64,000 nucleotides of DNA. Origin: Erwinia psidii (lineage in GTDB: Bacteria; Pseudomonadota; Gammaproteobacteria; Enterobacterales; Enterobacteriaceae). The notes below the pieces were generated by a model. That model worked only from the letters and a program-made list of their open reading frames with translations, searched no databases and was not told the DNA's origin. How positions within the stretch are numbered: position 1 is the stretch's first letter; every line of letters begins with the position of its first letter. The DNA lies in contig NZ_RHHM01000012.1 in assembly GCF_003846135.1 (NCBI RefSeq), positions 88,649-152,648 on the forward strand, written 5' to 3'. The translations under genes and the position numbers were made by a program. Shown here in pieces: positions 60,868 through 64,000 of this stretch.

Positions 60868-62379
60868 TTAAAGCTGCCAGTAATCACTGTTGTCTGACCA
60901 GACATAATTTCTTAATTGCTCACTGTTGAAATCGACAGAGTAGCTGGCCTGTTCGCCGCCAGAAAGAGCGGTGATGACACCTTCATCCACGTGGCCGCTT
61001 TTTTCACGCCAGGTGGCGATAAGCACATACTTCCCGGCCCTTTTTTCCACCCGCAGCCAGAGGGTATCCAGAATGTCGCTCCCCTGAATCGTTTTACCGT
61101 TATCAAAGCTCAGCCGCGTATCTGGTGCGGGTTTCATCATCAGCGTGGTTAACCACAGCCCGCGATCGCGGGTCTGGAAGAAATCGCAGATTTTTTGCAG
61201 ACGCGACGCGTTGAGCGGCGCATGTTTGACAATCGCATCAACCAGCTGACGATTACCTACCAGGCTTTCCGGCTGAGAAAAGGCTTGCCGGAAGTTATCC
61301 CGCGAAAGGATGAAATAGGGTTTTCCTTCACCGAAAGTGGAAATGCTCATGTCCAGCCCGTTGGCAATCTGGCTATCAATCATCGCGGCCAGCGCAGGCA
61401 CATCCGGCGGCGTTGCCTTCAGTTTATGCTCGATACGGGCAAAAATAAGTGTCCTGTCATCGCCCTGCCACAGCGTTTTTTTCTGTTGTCCCAGCTCGTT
61501 GATCAGCGCATCGATGGCGCTGCTGTCTGCATCAATATCGATGAGGTATTTTGCCAGTTCAATGCGGTTGTTCGCTGATTTAAAGCGCATCAGATTCTCT
61601 TCGGCAAACTGGCGGGCGCGTTGGTCATCAAACTGCTTAACATTGGCAAACGCATCCATCAGGACATTTTCATCGTAGGTGGCGTTTCCGCTATTGAGCA
61701 TCTTCAGCGTGAAGGGTAAGAGGGCGCGATCGTTACTCATCGCTTCCAGCACGGTGACTTTCTTACCATTGTTGTAATGGTTGTCCGCCAGAATGTCAGC
61801 GATTTTTTTGCCGGTTTCATCGGCCATCACTCTGCCGAAAATTCCCCGACTGGCGATAATCAGGTTCAGCGCGTCTCTGAACTGATAATCATCAGCGGCG
61901 GGATTCAGGATAATTGACATCAGACGCTGTTTTTCAGCCTCATTGAGCGTCGGCGTAAGGCTGCTGTGGGTTTTCTCACGTGCAAAGCGCAGGCTCAGGG
62001 AATCCAGCAGGGCGCTGGTACGCAGATTATCCAGTATCTTATGGCTCTCGCTGTTGCCATCATCAAAACGCAGCCAGTTATGGATCGTGTCGGTGTAATA
62101 AACCGTTAACTGTCTGGTCAGCCCGTTTACCCCAACAAAACCGATAACGGCCAGCGTAACGGCCAGCGCACTGACGATAGCCAGCAACCAGGCTCGCGTA
62201 TGGTTAAGGACTGCCATCGTTTTGGTAATGGCGCTTTCGGTGATTTCTGCTTTGGCGTTGTCGATTTTATTACTGACCTGTTGCAGTAAGCGCTGATTCT
62301 CTTCGCGCAGCTTTTCCAGTTCTGCCCTGTGCTGTTGTGCATCTCGCTCTATTAGCAGCGTGGTTAAATCCTTTTGCAT
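60868..62379 (-). CDS. Unrecognised coiled-coil protein with one membrane anchor
   Basis: 503 residues, family not recognised. Residues about 1-60 form a charged coiled coil (RDAQQHRAELEKLREENQRL). One hydrophobic segment follows at about 64-86 (AWLLAIVSALAVTLAVIGFVG). The remaining ~415 residues are a soluble helical region with repeat-like helices (e.g. LMDAFANVKQFDDQRARQFA), ending in a beta-rich segment. The layout suggests a cytoplasmic coiled coil and a periplasmic or cytoplasmic helical-repeat domain. It lies 33 bases upstream of yjiN in the same direction and probably shares its transcript. Confidence 0.75.
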   Translation of the reverse strand: MQKDLTTLLIERDAQQHRAELEKLREENQRLLQQVSNKIDNAKAEITESAITKTMAVLNHTRAWLLAIVSALAVTLAVIGFVGVNGLTRQLTVYYTDTIHNWLRFDDGNSESHKILDNLRTSALLDSLSLRFAREKTHSSLTPTLNEAEKQRLMSIILNPAADDYQFRDALNLIIASRGIFGRVMADETGKKIADILADNHYNNGKKVTVLEAMSNDRALLPFTLKMLNSGNATYDENVLMDAFANVKQFDDQRARQFAEENLMRFKSANNRIELAKYLIDIDADSSAIDALINELGQQKKTLWQGDDRTLIFARIEHKLKATPPDVPALAAMIDSQIANGLDMSISTFGEGKPYFILSRDNFRQAFSQPESLVGNRQLVDAIVKHAPLNASRLQKICDFFQTRDRGLWLTTLMMKPAPDTRLSFDNGKTIQGSDILDTLWLRVEKRAGKYVLIATWREKSGHVDEGVITALSGGEQASYSVDFNSEQLRNYVWSDNSDYWQL

Positions 62380-63156
62380 CGTTTTCTCACAGAAGAAAAA
62401 TTTACATTTGGCGGCTAATGATAATGCAGGCTGACCGGATGATATGCAAACCAGGTGACCGACATTAACCTCGAAAATGAAAAGGAGATCGGTGTCGATA
62501 AAAGTGGCAGTTCCGTACTCTGTTTTCTTTTCTGATGGGGATGAAAAATGGACACGGGCTGTATGGCGATAGTGACAATATTCGGCGCGCTGCTACTGTT
62601 CTTGTGCCGGATTTATTCTGGTCGCACTTTTCTGGCTTTTGCACGCCGGGTAGGAATGGGACTGCATTGAGGATGGCGACCGCATCGCTGATTATCTCCA
62701 CGGTTGCACTATCGGGCTTGCATACCTGACTTTCCGCAGTGCCGTGACGATTGCTGACACGCAAGACCGCTGGCAGACTGGATCTGCTGTAAATGGCGGT
62801 TAACATGTTCAGAGACGCAAAACAGCAGCCAGGGTCAGCAACCCGTCTGGTAATGCCCTCAGTTTTCGCCGCACATTTTTTGTCGCATTGGACAGGCAGA
62901 TCGGCAACCCGAAAACAGTGGTGGTGTTTGCCGGACGTTTTGCCGCGCTGTTGCTCGCGCATATCACACTGGTTATGTATGCTGTCCTGCCACTTATCGT
63001 AATGTTGGCAGATAGGCCTGGTATGCCTTTGTGGCCTGTGCGTTGTCATCGGGTAGCCTTCGCCGCGACTGCCTGTCAGCCTCAGAAAGCGATATTTGAC
63101 CGACCCGGTGGAAGCATAATCACTGTCTGGGATCCGGCCGAGCGTCAACCAGGCAA
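62380..63156. other. Decayed membrane-protein-like stretch
   Basis: About 780 bases with no intact gene. On the plus strand, fragments in different frames look protein-like. A 40-codon frame from about 62549 begins MDTGCMAIVTIFGALLLFLC. A later one reads LAYLTFRSAVTIADTQDRWQ. A third reads NPKTVVVFAGRFAALLLAHI and continues hydrophobic. This looks like one membrane-protein gene broken by frameshifts, but the family is not identifiable. The long minus-strand frame here lacks a ribosome site. Confidence 0.35.
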
Positions 63157-63179
63157 GGAGCCACCGTTGAGGTGGCTCC
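63157..63179. terminator. Hairpin after yjjA
   Basis: GGAGCCACC (63157-63165), loop GTTGA, GGTGGCTCC (63171-63179), a perfect 9-bp stem 6 bases beyond the yjjA stop. Downstream on the minus strand is TTGCC, so the T-run is weak. Confidence 0.6.
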
Positions 63180-63185
63180 ATAAGG

Positions 63186-63686
63186 TTAAGAGATAAACTG
63201 TTTTCCCTGCTTCAGCACAAGATCACAGGCTTTGGTTTTCACCTTTTTACCCAGTGCCGTGTTGCCAAGGCTGCTGAGGTTAACCTGCTGGTTATTGCCG
63301 GTATTGAGAAGTCCCGCCAGACCCTGTTTGTAATCGGTGGTCTCCTGAGCCTTCTGCGTATCGTCGAGACCGAGTTTGCTCATCAGTTGATCTTTTACCG
63401 AACTCACGTTGTTATCGACCACATTGTTTTGAACACAGTACTGTAAAACGCCCGCGGCATTTGTCATGCTGCTGGCGCTCAGTGACTGATTACCACCGTT
63501 GAGCAGGCTGGTGAGAGAGCTCATCGAGGTGCCTGCCTGGTTGCTGGCTGCCGTCGAACCGGAGTTCTGGCTGAGTGAATTCGCCGCGCTGCTGAGTTGA
63601 TCCTGCCAGCTGGCGGCATAAGCCGCACCCGTCAACAGGGAAGAAGAAACCGTCAAAGCCAGAATTAAGTTAACCGCTATTTTCAT
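63186..63686 (-). CDS. yjjA: DUF2501 periplasmic protein YjjA
   Basis: 166 residues from the ATG at 63686 (MKIAVNLILALTVSSSLLTG), which has AAAGGGC 6-7 bases upstream; E. coli YjjA is 164. Signal peptide ending AAYA/ASWQ. The mature part is Ser/Asn/Gln-rich with two cysteines (YCVQNNVVDN, KTKACDLVLKQGKQF). Function unknown. Confidence 0.9.
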   Translation of the reverse strand: MKIAVNLILALTVSSSLLTGAAYAASWQDQLSSAANSLSQNSGSTAASNQAGTSMSSLTSLLNGGNQSLSASSMTNAAGVLQYCVQNNVVDNNVSSVKDQLMSKLGLDDTQKAQETTDYKQGLAGLLNTGNNQQVNLSSLGNTALGKKVKTKACDLVLKQGKQFIS

Positions 63687-64000
63687 GTTGTTGCCCTTTA
63701 TAAAGTTATCCTGCGCGGCGTTATTCCATCGCATACCGTTCGCTACATTCGGACTGTATGCTGATGGGGGAGTTCCCTCGCTGACGGAATGGTTATCTTA
63801 TGGCAAGCTTTTTGAGATAAATCCCAACTGTGGTTTTTCTCAGAGCTTTTCCGGTGATGGCACTTATAAGCCCGTGCGCTAAATAGCTATATGGACACCT
63901 CTCCGATGCAAGCACCGGCAGGTCTCTTTCTGACAAAGTAGCCACACACATATATCCGGCTTCGTGAGCCCCGATGAACATCCGTACTCTCTGTCCTCAT
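63687..64000. other. Window end, no gene seen
   Basis: The yjjA promoter should lie within the first ~100 bases. A minus-strand frame at 63793-63981 has no ribosome site or recognised features. Confidence 0.35.

Noticed and set aside
62465..63181. 238-codon minus-strand frame
   Set aside because: Composition is Arg/His/Pro/Cys-rich as in antisense shadows, there is no ribosome site, and the opposite strand carries the protein-like fragments.

Overview
The window comes from the chromosome of a plant- or environment-associated enterobacterium, most likely Erwiniaceae (Erwinia/Pantoea-like). Almost every housekeeping protein reads as a close relative of its E. coli counterpart with similar length and order. 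The accessory content (arginine deiminase operon, S6-peptidase autotransporter, IS remnants, AT-rich islands) differs from E. coli. Genus placement is inference from overall resemblance; no marker for a named species was recognised.

Layout. (1) 1-15.5 kb holds the translation and RNA-decay block infB (5' end outside the window)-rbfA-truB-rpsO-pnp-nlpI-yrbN-deaD, then yhbW, the oxygen-independent ubiquinone genes ubiV/ubiU/ubiT, yhbS, yhbQ and yhbP. A 265-bp imperfect inverted repeat sits between infB and rbfA. (2) 15.5-17.1 kb is AT-rich and carries one unrecognised proline-rich gene made of two copies of a ~105-residue module. It lies where the gene order jumps from the region at ~71 min of the E. 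coli map to that at ~96 min. (3) 17.1-26.5 kb: anaerobic ribonucleotide reductase nrdDG with paired NrdR boxes, a SWIM/SNF2 helicase, a lone treC, ridA, and pyrLBI with its attenuator. (4) 26.5-36.5 kb: a kup potassium transporter bounded by two diverged copies of a short sequence (3' end of an argR-like gene plus the start of the pyrL leader), an IS6 remnant, the operon arcA-arcC-arcB-transporter-argR2, then argI with ARG boxes. (5) 36.5-45.5 kb: rraB, miaE, an OprD/histidine-phosphatase chimeric pseudogene, a GNAT gene, a degenerate IS256 remnant, and a sugar island (PRD regulator, fructose-type PTS EIIA, EIIB and EIIC, and an AlsE-like epimerase). (6) 45.5-52.9 kb: valS-holC-pepA diverging from lptF-lptG. 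(7) 52.9-64 kb: a 1277-residue serine-protease autotransporter, a small serine-rich secreted-effector-like gene with its own terminator, an IS110 pseudogene, yjiN, an unknown coiled-coil membrane protein, a decayed stretch, and yjjA.

How the genes work together. Carbamoyl phosphate metabolism is concentrated here: pyrBI and argI consume it, while the arc operon makes it from citrulline and turns it into ATP. The nrdDG and ubiTUV genes support growth without oxygen. The PTS island looks able to import a ketohexose-like sugar and convert the phosphorylated product to a central intermediate. The candidates for host interaction are the autotransporter, the two-module proline-rich protein and the 129-residue serine-rich protein. 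No tRNA, rRNA or CRISPR array was found.
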